10,000 bases of DNA from contig JACVTC010000010.1 in NCBI GenBank assembly GCA_016946835.1, forward strand, positions 1,395,001 to 1,405,000, in the 5' to 3' direction. Positions 1-9,007 of this stretch are shown here, piece by piece; positions within the stretch are counted from its first letter, which is position 1; each line of letters starts with the position of its first letter. This stretch comes from Neocallimastix lanati (nom. inval.). Lineage: Eukaryota; Neocallimastigomycota; Neocallimastigomycetes; Neocallimastigales; Neocallimastigaceae. A model generated the notes under the pieces. That model searched no databases, was not told where the DNA came from, and saw only the letters and a program-made list of their open reading frames with translations. The translations under genes and the position numbers were made by a program.

Positions 1-22
1 AAAAAAGAAAAAAAGATAATAA

Positions 23-73
<51 letters not shown>
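23..73. repeat. (AAT)17 microsatellite
   Basis: Seventeen uninterrupted AAT triplets lie on the plus strand near the left edge, bounded by an A-rich segment on the left. Confidence 0.95.
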
Positions 74-77
<4 letters not shown>

Positions 78-477
78 TATTTATTTTAATTATCAGAAGT
101 AAATTAAAAAAAAAAAAAAAAAAGAAAAAAATTATAAAGACTACATTTCTAGATTTTATTAATATAATGCTATTTTTTTTTTTTTTTTTTTTATGATTGA
201 TAAAATTTTAAAAACTTATCCTATTAGCATGATTAAAATTTCTTTATATTTTATTATATAAAATTTTCTTTATCTTCCTTTTTATTGTACTTTATTTTAT
301 TTTTTAAAGGAATATTACAAATTAAATTGTAATATTTTAGTTTATCAATATTATTTATTCTGATTTATTTATCAATAATGTATTTTTTACATAATAAAAA
401 AAAGTTCATTAAAAAAATACATAATTTATTTTATGAATTATGAATAAAACAATAAAAGTATATTTTCCAAAAAGTCT

Positions 478-820
<343 letters not shown>

Positions 821-1270
821 TATATAGTAATATATATTAATACAAAACAATAAGGCATTCAACTAGGAACGTATTTAAATATATTTAATATTTTTTAGTA
901 TTTTTTTAGTATATAAATACCTAATCCAAAATATTACAAATTATAATTATTATAATTATTATTAAGAAAATAAAAAATATTTCATTATAAAATGTATTGT
1001 TTAGATTATATATAACCGATATATTAATATTTTTTTTTTTTTTTTTTTTTATGTTATTGTTTTTTCTTTGTTTTGTTTTAATATTTTAAAAAATAATTTT
1101 TTTACACATTATAAAATTATCAAATAAAATATAATTACATTATTATTACTTATTATTTTTTTTTTATTTCAATTATACAATTTCAATTTAATAACTTTAT
1201 TATACATTACAATAATATTAAATTATTATTATACAAATAATTATTAGAAAAAAAAATAAATAAATAAAAA

Positions 1271-1290
1271 AACAAAACAAACAAACAAAC
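1271..1290 (-). repeat. TTTG tetranucleotide repeat in the presumed 3' UTR
   Basis: On the minus strand the sequence directly after the stop codon is a short run of TTTG units, followed by TTTA units down to about 1257. It would lie at the start of the 3' untranslated region of the GH18 mRNA. No regulatory role can be claimed. Confidence 0.5.
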
Positions 1291-1292
1291 AG

Positions 1293-2383
1293 TTAATTCA
1301 AAAAATTTATAAGAATTTTAGAGTAGGCATATTGTGTATTACCACCACATTTTTCCTTATAATCTGGATTTTGGTAGGTATTACTACTTAATGAAACAAA
1401 ATTCCCCTTATTTTTATCCCTATTAATCGACCACATCGATACCATACCGACGTAGTCTCTGGTTTTCAGATTTTGAATGAGATTGGAGGCATCCGATAAT
1501 GAAAAAACAGAACCATCATCATTTTCTCCAATCATTGGAATTACCCCCATTTTAATATTCGGATAATAGGATTTCGATTGTTTATAAGATTTTTCTAGAG
1601 AATGAAGAGCATTAAGGTATGAATCCGTTCCGGAATAATAGGATCCATAGTCCATAGCCATAATGCTAATTAAATCAATATTTATTTCGTTCTCTTTCAT
1701 TGTTTCTATAATTGATAGAGTAGATGAATCAAATCCAATATCTGGATTAACAGGGAGACATAAACTTATTAAAGGCATGTCCTCCTGAAGCTCTTTTCGA
1801 AGGATGCTTAAGGCCTCAGCTCTTAATTTATGAGTATTACTACTCTCATGACTACCTTCAATATCAAAGTCGATACGGGAGGGATGAAATTTTTGAATCA
1901 CTCTTTTATACTGTTTTGCTAAAGCATTAGGATCACTATGGCATAAAGCTAGCTCTTCATTGTCGGCTCCACCAAATGAAATAACAATTTTCCCGCCTTT
2001 CTTTTCAAAATCATGAATCACTGTTTCGATCGCTTTTAACGTTTCCTTTGAATTTTCATCTTGAGGATCAGGATCAAGTCCTATTCTTCCTGCAAAGGAT
2101 GCCTCATTCTTTCGACATGATGGAGAATTGCAACACACAATAAAACTGATAATGAAGGTATCAATACCCAGAGAATTCCTTGCCTCGGCCAAATTGAAGG
2201 TTGGATACTGGGTAATATCAACATAAGGAGAAAAGACCTTTAACTGACCCCTATTTTCATATTTTCCATTAATATTTTTGGTATTATTGGAATAGTTGGT
2301 ACGAATACCTTCGGATTCCTTTTCTGAATAGTCAACTTCTTGATTCTTTATTTTTATATTATTATTATTATTATTATTGTTAA

Positions 2384-2420
<37 letters not shown>

Positions 2421-2927
2421 TGATGGTCTGAATTTATTATTTTTATGGTTAGGATTAAAGTTATTTTGGTTTCTTATTTTATTACTTAAGCTTTCTGTAT
2501 TTTCTTTAATTTTTTTAGGATTATTAACACTATAGTTATATTTATCATTATTATTTTTATTATAATTATTTTTATTAAAAATATTCTCATAATATTTATT
2601 TTTATTATAATTATTTTTATAATAATTATTTTTATAATAATTATTTTTATTATAATAATTTTTATTATAATTATTTTTATTATAATTATCTTTATTATAA
2701 TTATCTTTATTGTAATTATCTATATTATTATTATCTTTATTATTATAACAATTCTTTTTATTATAAGTTTCTATCCTGGGCATCGGATTAGAATTGATAT
2801 CTTGATTATTTATTTTTTGAGAATAAATATTTTTAAATTTTCTTCGTTCATCAAGGTTAATACTTTGAACCCATGAAAAAATATTAACAATGTAAATTAT
2901 TAAATGAGTATGTTTTAATAAGTTCAT
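1293..2927 (-). CDS. Secreted GH18 chitinase-like glycoside hydrolase with an Asn/Lys/Tyr-rich N-terminal region
   Basis: This 544-residue protein probably hydrolyses beta-1,4-N-acetylglucosamine polymers such as chitin outside the cell. Residues 1-22 look like a signal peptide, with a hydrophobic LIIYIVNIFSWV core and likely cleavage after VQS. Residues 23-228 are disordered and rich in Asn, Lys and Tyr. Residues 229-544 fit a complete GH18 barrel. Strand 1 holds VDITQYP (236-242), strand 3 SFGG (317-320), strand 4 DFDIEG (353-358), strand 6 MAMDYG (423-428) and strand 8 SMWSINRD (497-504). Glu357 is the expected proton donor, with Asp355 and Asp353 before it. Position 350, the first Asp of the classic DxxDxDxE motif, is Ser, which I recall as tolerated in the Pyrococcus ChiA-like/chitinase D-like subgroup that this sequence resembles. 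No dockerin (CBM10) or other binding module is visible. The start is chosen because the signal peptide begins there and A occupies -3. No intron is needed. The enzyme class is firm; the substrate is inferred. Confidence 0.9.
2358..2420 (-). repeat. In-gene AAT trinucleotide array encoding poly-Asn (N12-I-N8)
   Basis: Residues 170-190 are twelve Asn, one Ile and eight Asn. All Asn codons are AAT except one AAC, as expected from recent slippage of an AAT microsatellite rather than selection on codons. The same triplet fills the intergenic arrays of this window. The tract sits in the disordered linker before the catalytic domain. Confidence 0.85.
2553..2717 (-). repeat. In-gene 15-bp repeat encoding 11 pentapeptides of the NYNKN type
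   Basis: Residues 71-125 of the GH18 protein consist of eleven five-residue units. The first four are NYNKD, NYNKD, NYNKN and NYNKN; later ones vary as YYNKN, NYYKN, KYYEN and IFNKN before a final NYNKN. The DNA period is 15 bp, a multiple of three, so copy-number changes keep the frame. The segment lies just after the signal peptide and before the enzyme domain, so it should be an exposed, flexible, basic and Tyr-rich spacer. Whether it binds a wall polymer or is only a neutral linker cannot be told from sequence. Confidence 0.85.
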
Positions 2928-3100
2928 ATTAAATTTAAAAATACAAATTTTAAATATAAATTCTAGAATGAATTGAAAAAAAAAAAAAAAATAAAAAAGA
3001 CAATATGAATCTACTAGAAATATAAAAAATGATATGAAGAAAATAGTCCTTTTATATCGTTATGATAAAATGACTAAAAAAAAAAAAAAAAAAAAAAGAA
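2928..3100 (-). promoter_or_regulatory. Upstream region of the GH18 gene
   Basis: This minus-strand upstream DNA holds two T tracts, of 16 and 22 bases (A runs at 2976-2991 and 3076-3097 on the plus strand), flanking a TATA-like element. Poly(dA:dT) of this length disfavours nucleosomes in fungi in general. A promoter here is inferred from position only. Confidence 0.4.
3049..3056 (-). promoter_or_regulatory. Candidate TATA box for the GH18 gene
   Basis: The minus strand reads TATAAAAG, followed by G, about 122 bases upstream of the ATG. It matches the TATAWAWR consensus and carries G residues, which are scarce here. T-rich tracts (complement of 2976-2991 and 3076-3097) lie on either side, as is common in fungal promoters. 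In DNA this AT-rich a match is weak evidence, and no transcription start is known. Confidence 0.3.
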
Positions 3101-4475
3101 TATTACTCTTCACTTTTAAAGATCTTTTCATTAATCATTATAAATATTTAATTAAGATATTATTTTTAAGCAAACAATACTAATATCTTTTTATCCAAAC
3201 ATCTTTTAATATCAAATTAATATCATATGTAATTACATTTATGTATTTAATATAATAAAATATTAAAATAAAAAACCATATATTTTCTATATGAACTTTT
3301 AAATTAAATATTTTTATATTTTAATTTTAATATAAAATCTTTTATTTAATCATTATTTTACATTTGATGAATACCATTCATATATAAAAAAAAACAATGT
3401 TATAAAAAAAAAAAAAAAAAAAAAAAGACCTTTAATAATACTAATCAATTTTATGATTTGATTATATAAACATTCAAAAATTTAATTTCTTGTAAAAATG
3501 ATTCTTATTATTTTATAAATCAATGAAATTAATAAACATAGTACTTATTTTTTTTTTTAATTAAATTAATAATATAATTTATGACATTAAAGTCCTTAAT
3601 GTGAAAAAAAAAAAAAAAAAAAAAAAAAAAGAATGAATGAAAAAATATTTATTATTTTGATATATGAATATTTTTTAATTTATTATTTTTATAAATATTT
3701 ATCTAAAACTTAAATTTTCTCATTTAGCCTGTGAAAAAAAAAAAAATAATAAAGAAATATAAATATAAAAATAACAATCATTAATACTAATCAAATTAAT
3801 TAAGTAAATATTGTTTTGTCATATTATAAAATAAAAAACATTCTTGAAGTTTTAATTTTATCCTAATATTTCTGCATTAATTAATTTAAACCTCTGGGAA
3901 AAAATAAAAAAAAAATATATTTATATATATATATATGATAAAACTTTAATATAAAAGTATTGTATAACATAATATGGAGATTATTAAAAAATAACTTTAA
4001 ATTATGATTGTTATTTTTTTTTATTTATTATTATATATTATTAATTATTAATTAATTATTTATTTATTTATTTATTTATTATAATTGAATATTCAAACAA
4101 ATTTTTAAAAAATTATTAAAGATTATGCCAAACTTTTTTTTTTTTTTTTATTTATTAAATATATATTAGTTAATTATAACAGTTACTACTATTCAAAATG
4201 TAACCGCAACTTTATTTATTTTAGGTTGTTTAAAAATTTAATTAAAAAAGTTGTACTACTTTTATACATATATATATATATAGTATAACACTTAATTATT
4301 TAAAATTTAAGTAAATACCAAATAAAAAAACTATATCGTGTTTTCATTAAGGTTAATATATAATTTAAATTATGCATAAATATATATTATATAATTATAT
4401 AGTATGTATTTTTTTCTAATTATAATTAATACGAATTAAAAATATTTTATTTGGCATTCCGATAACAATTAATAT

Positions 4476-4506
<31 letters not shown>

Positions 4507-4991
4507 CACTAAAATTTGTTAAGGATTCGTATATATTTGTTGATTTATTGTCTATCTTTATTATAATATAATATGTGTAATTTAGGATTATAGTAGTAAC
4601 AAAATTCTATTTTAAAATTTTATATCAATATATTATTAATAATAAATTGACAAATCAGTTAATTCTATCTATAAATGATTGATTATTAGTATTAATTTTT
4701 ATCTTATATTTCATTTAATTAGATTAATCCATTCTAATTATTTACCATAAAAATATGCTATACTGAAATGAATATTTCTAAAAAAAAAAAAAAAAAAAAA
4801 AAAAATTCTTTTTTTATTAATAGGAATGAATAAATAGAATTTTTATATTAATTAATCTATTAATGATAGGGAACGACAATTTTAATAAAAAATGAGGATA
4901 ACACTAATAACATGATTTTAAAATAACTTTATTCAAATAATTAAAATAAAAAAAAAAGTTTAAAAAAAGTTTAAAAACTTTTTATTTTACA

Positions 4992-5029
<38 letters not shown>

Positions 5030-5562
5030 ATTTTATTAATTCTTTTAATATATAAAATTTTTTTTTAGTTATATAAATAAATATTTATAACTATTATATC
5101 TATCATAATATTATATTAATTTCATCAATTAACTTTATGTATATCAAGCATTATCTATTTTAAAATTATTAGAAATAAATAGTAATAATAATAAAAAGAA
5201 AAAAAAAAAAGATTAAAAGTATTTTACAATAACATTTTGAGTTGTGTAACAATTTTTTATTTTAAATTGAAATATATTTAATGGTAAGTAGCTTCAATAG
5301 TTTTTTAGATGTTATATTAAAACTTATTGCTCTTTCTTTAAAACATATTCACCATTAATAGCTAGATTTATTTTATAAACATCTTTCTTAATATTTTATA
5401 GTCAATTACTATAAAATAAATGCAAATTTTTTACTTAACACTTTCATCTAATTATGTACTTTGTATTTTATTATATTTTTCATTTTTTTTTTTATAAAAG
5501 GATACATTTGAAATTTTAAAACTTTTTTTTAAAAAAAAAAAATTAAATAAATTAAAAACTTT
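3101..5562. other. Gene-free AT-rich intergenic DNA with long homopolymers
   Basis: No reading frame with protein-like composition was found on either strand. The stretch is marked by A23 (3404-3426), A27 (3604-3630), A13 (3734-3746), T30 (4477-4506), A26 (4780-4805) and A35 (4994-5028). It also has an ATTT repeat near 4057-4080 and (AT)n runs near 3922-3936 and 4268-4281. Small hairpins occur, such as ACATTAA/TTAATGT at 3584-3602 directly before A27. Patches slightly richer in G+C near 4190-4215, 4863-4915 and 5280-5400 show no coding signal. Confidence 0.7.
4994..5028. repeat. A35 homopolymer, the longest in the window
   Basis: Thirty-five uninterrupted A residues lie on the plus strand. 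They follow a hairpin-forming segment at 4942-4989 whose ends, TAAAATAAAAA and TTTTTATTTTA, are exact complements. Confidence 0.9.
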
Positions 5563-5686
5563 ATTTATTATTAATATGAAAAAAAAATATTTTATATTTA
5601 AAATTTAGTTTTTTTAAATAATAATTTATTTAAAAAGTATTATTTAAAAAAACTAAATTTTAAATATAGTCATAATAGTAATAAAT
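5563..5686. repeat. Long inverted repeat with a perfect 31-bp stem
   Basis: Bases 5593-5623 and 5638-5668 are exact reverse complements over 31 bp, separated by a 14-base loop. Outside them, 5563-5578 and 5671-5686 pair at 14 of 16 positions. The two stem blocks are offset by an unpaired A-rich stretch of 14 bases on the left against 2 on the right. Such a length of perfect pairing is unlikely by chance even at this AT content. It could be a small foldback element, a structured RNA or a cruciform site. There is no visible target-site duplication. Confidence 0.8.
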
Positions 5687-5750
5687 TATTATTAAAATAA
5701 TATTTATATTTATAAATTTAATTTATATATTTATGATATTTATTATTTAT

Positions 5751-5838
5751 TATTCAATTATTTATTTATTTATTATTCAATTATTTATTATTCAATTATT
5801 TATTATTCAATTATTTATTATTCAATTATTTATTATTT
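5751..5838. repeat. 15-bp minisatellite, unit CAATTATTTATTATT
   Basis: CAATTA recurs with C at 5778, 5793, 5808 and 5823, exactly 15 bases apart, and once more at 5755 with a longer spacer. To the right, to about 5880, the array decays into TTATTA and TTTAATA repeats. Confidence 0.85.
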
Positions 5839-6178
5839 ATTATTTAATATTTAATATTTATTATTTATTATTTATTATTATATAATATAATAATTGATGG
5901 CTAAAAGTTTAAAAGTATACAAAAAATAATTATATATTGAATGTGATAATTAATTATATTATTATTATATGTTTTTATTAAGTATAGATATATATATTTG
6001 TATTTATAGTTTAGTATTATCTATCATAAAACATTTTATTAAAATCATGAGAAAAAATTATTAATTAATAAAGCAATAATTAAATTTAAAAATGAATGAA
6101 TAATTGAATAAATTTTAATATTCTATACTTTATATTATTTATATTATATTTTTCTTATTTGTTAATTATTTTGTTATT

Positions 6179-6235
6179 AATTATTTAGTATTAAATATCA
6201 ATTATATAGTATTAATTATTAATTATTTAGTATAA
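6179..6235. repeat. 21-bp tandem repeat, three copies
   Basis: AATTATTTAGTATTA or a near match starts at 6179, 6200 and 6221, giving a period of 21 bases. The first 15 bases of each unit agree with at most one difference between copies; the spacers diverge more. Confidence 0.7.
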
Positions 6236-6338
6236 AGATTTATTCAAATATAATATCTACAATAATTATATAATATATATATATATATTTATAAATAAAA
6301 TTTATAAATTAGAATTAAAGTTTTAATTGTTTAATTTA

Positions 6339-6510
6339 ACGGTTAAGTCATTTATGTGAGAATAAGCAGATTTATGGTAGGAAATGAATATGCAGCATCT
6401 GTTAAGAATCTTTTTTTTTTTTTTTTTAATAATGAATAATTTTATTATTATTGATTTCCATCATATCCATTTTTTCTTTTAAATGGTTCATACCACTCAA
6501 AACTTATTAA
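6339..6510. other. Patch of raised G+C, possible gene relic or small RNA
   Basis: Bases 6339-6410 have about 33% G+C (24 of 72) against roughly 10% around them, and end in T17 at 6411-6427. Bases 6460-6505 are also above background. On the minus strand two short open stretches occur: one with peptide MNHLKEKMDMMEINNNKIIHY, and after the A17 one with ILNRCCIFISYHKSAYSHIND. They are not in one frame and match no family I recognise. The patch may be a decayed exon, a short RNA gene or chance. A tRNA fold was tried and does not fit. Confidence 0.25.
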
Positions 6511-7141
6511 TTTTAGATTTTAGTATTCATTTTTAATATATCATATTTATTTTTTTATTTATTTTATTATTATTATTTTTATTTTTATTATACCCTTTTA
6601 TATAAATATATTTTATTTTTTTATTTTTGAATTGTTTTATATATTTTTTTGATATATTTTCTTTTTAATTCAATTAATAATTATTAAAATAAAAATCATT
6701 AAATGAAAACAGTTTTTCTCAAAGTATTATATGTGTTTTACATTTTTATGATCATTTGTTTTCTATTATATGATTAACTATGTTAATAACATAAATTTAT
6801 TTCCAACAAAATTAAATTCTTTTGAATAATTATGATTTCTTATTATTATATGAATATTTTTTTTTAATATTTTTATTTATTGAAATAAAGTATATGTTTT
6901 TTTATTATTTTTTATTTTCATTTCTTTTTTGTTTTTCTTTTTTATTTTGGTTTTATTTTTAATCTCTTTCATATCGTTCTTCATTATTTACCTTTTTTTT
7001 AAAAAAAAAAATTTTTAATTAATTCTTTTAATAAATTTTCATAATTATTAAAATTATAATAATTAATTAAATTTTAAATTTTAAATTTTTTTTTAAAAAT
7101 AAAAAAATTAATTTGTATTTTTTTAAAATATTTTCAATTTG

Positions 7142-7162
7142 ATAATAATAATAATAATAATA

Positions 7163-7193
<31 letters not shown>

Positions 7194-7225
7194 TCAATAA
7201 TAATAATAATAATAATAATAATAAT

Positions 7226-7319
<94 letters not shown>

Positions 7320-7369
7320 TGAATAATAATAATAATAATAATAATAACAATAATAATAATAATAATAAT

Positions 7370-7413
<44 letters not shown>

Positions 7414-7430
7414 TATAATAATAATAATAT
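7142..7430. repeat. AAT microsatellite interrupted by TTGAAT motifs
   Basis: About 290 bases of AAT triplets are broken by ATAATTGAATAAT with TTG at 7225, 7278, 7319 and 7369, spaced 53, 41 and 50 bases. Single variants such as AATCAAT, AATAGTAAT and AACAAT also occur. The poly-Ile/Leu/Tyr translation on the minus strand is an artefact of the repeat, not a gene. Confidence 0.9.
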
Positions 7431-7440
7431 TAATATTAAT

Positions 7441-8028
7441 AATATTCATAAATAATAATAAATAATAATAAATGAATAATTGAATAATAATAATAATAAT
7501 AACAAATAATAATAATAATATTAATAATATTCATAAATAATAATAAATAATAATAAATGAATAATTGAATAATAATAATAATAATAACAAATAATAATAA
7601 TAATATTAATAATATTCATAAATAATAATAAATAATAATAAATGAATAATTGAATAATAATAATAATAATAACAAATAATAATAATAATATTAATAATAT
7701 TCATAAATAATAATAAATAATAATAAATGAATAATTGAATAATAATAATAATAATAACAAATAATAATAATAATATTAATAATATTCATAAATAATAATA
7801 AATAATAATAAATGAATAATTGAATAATAATAATAATAATAACAAATAATAATAATAATATTAATAATATTCATAAATAATAATAAATAATAATAAATGA
7901 ATAATTGAATAATAATAATAATAATAACAAATAATAATAATAATATTAATAATATTCATAAATAATAATAAATAATAATAAATGAATAATTGAATAATAA
8001 TAATAATAATAACAAATAATAATAATAA
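7441..8028. repeat. 85-bp minisatellite, 6.9 identical copies
   Basis: Copies start with AATATTCATAAATAAT at 7441, 7526, 7611, 7696, 7781, 7866 and 7951. Six are complete and identical by direct reading; the seventh matches for 78 bases and departs at 8029. Each unit holds AATAATAAATGAATAATTG followed by AAT triplets, an AACAAAT interruption and ATATTAAT. As 85 is not a multiple of three, the array cannot encode a repeated peptide. The identity points to recent amplification or ongoing homogenisation. Confidence 0.95.
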
Positions 8029-8357
8029 AAATAATAATAATAAATAAAAATATTGAAATATTGAATGAATTTTTTTTTTTTTTTTTTGGCATATTTATAA
8101 TAAATCATATTAATTTTAATTATTTTTAATTATTTAATAATAAATTTTAAAAGTATCAAAAAAAAGTAAAAAAAAAAAATTTTTTTTTTTAATTTTTAAT
8201 ATAAAATTTTTATTTAATTAAAACAAAAAAAAATATAAGATAAAATAAAATTTTTACTTAACTAAAATTATTTATAATTAAACTTTTTTTTTTTTATTAA
8301 TTTTTTTTCTTTATTTTTTTTTTTTATTTCTTTCTATCTTTCTTTTTTTTTTTTTAA

Positions 8358-8390
<33 letters not shown>
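8358..8390. repeat. (AAT)11 microsatellite
   Basis: Eleven AAT triplets on the plus strand follow directly after a T-rich tract, so the strand switches sharply from T-rich to A-rich near 8355. Confidence 0.9.
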
Positions 8391-8396
<6 letters not shown>

Positions 8397-8976
8397 TAAC
8401 AATAGTAATATCAAATAAAGTATTTTATAAAACGTAAAAGAAAAAAAAAAGTTATAATGCAATCCTTTAAAAGATAAATTTGGAATGTAATATTCATTTA
8501 TTTTAGTAAACATTCTTAATTATTTTTGAATTTTTAAAATTAACTATTCAAATACTATCATATAGATTTTTAAGTACTTAAAATATATATAAATATATAT
8601 ATATATAATCAGTACAATAAAAATATTTTAAATTCTTAATAAGAAAATTTCATCCATTAAATTTTTAAATATAAAAGTATCATTTTTCAGATATTTATGA
8701 ACAATATCTTAATCATATTATGAATAATATATATATATATATTTCATTAATATTTATTGAAATTGAAATATAATATATAAAAATAATAATTTTTAATTTT
8801 ATTAATATTGGTTTATAATTAAATTTTGAATTGTCTATTATATAATTTACTTTTTCTTATATCACCCTTTTATAACAGTATATCAATTAATTATTAATTC
8901 AAAATTAACATATGAATATTTTTTGAAAACTATTAAATTGTTAATTTTTTGATTGAAATTTGATAAATTAAAATTA

Positions 8977-9007
<31 letters not shown>
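8977..9007. repeat. (AT)n dinucleotide repeat with one G interruption
   Basis: Thirty-one bases of AT dinucleotides are broken once by G at 8991. This is one of the two longest AT runs of the window. Confidence 0.9.

Larger units (their letters stand above)
5881..7141. other. Gene-free AT-rich DNA between minisatellites
   Basis: No supported gene. Contents include a 21-bp triplet repeat, an (AT)n run near 6273-6288, a small patch of raised G+C at 6339-6510 with T17 inside it, a T-rich stretch at about 6840-6990, and a T8-A11-T5 switch at 6993-7016. A near-palindrome lies around 7041-7064. Confidence 0.65.

Noticed and set aside
1163-1168. AATAAA on the minus strand as the poly(A) signal of the GH18 gene
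   Set aside because: The hexamer is too common in this DNA to be assigned without transcript data.
5284-5401. GTAAGT...TATAG pair resembling a 118-base spliceosomal intron on the plus strand
   Set aside because: Neither flank has an open, protein-like exon, and such signals are expected by chance in this DNA.
5778-5837. Relation between the intergenic 15-bp minisatellite and the 15-bp pentapeptide repeat in the GH18 gene
   Set aside because: Both have period 15 and similar AT words, but the agreement after rotation is about what two low-complexity AT sequences give.
6339-6410. 72-base patch followed by T17 as a tRNA with a Pol III terminator
   Set aside because: The only B-box-like string (GTTAAGAATC) abuts the T run, leaving no acceptor stem, and no cloverleaf forms.
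7123-7449. 108-codon minus-strand open frame
   Set aside because: It is poly-Ile, poly-Leu and poly-Tyr from the interrupted AAT array, changing residue at each interruption.
7441-8028. 85-bp array as a CRISPR array
   Set aside because: The whole unit is identical, with no variable spacers, and the DNA is eukaryotic.
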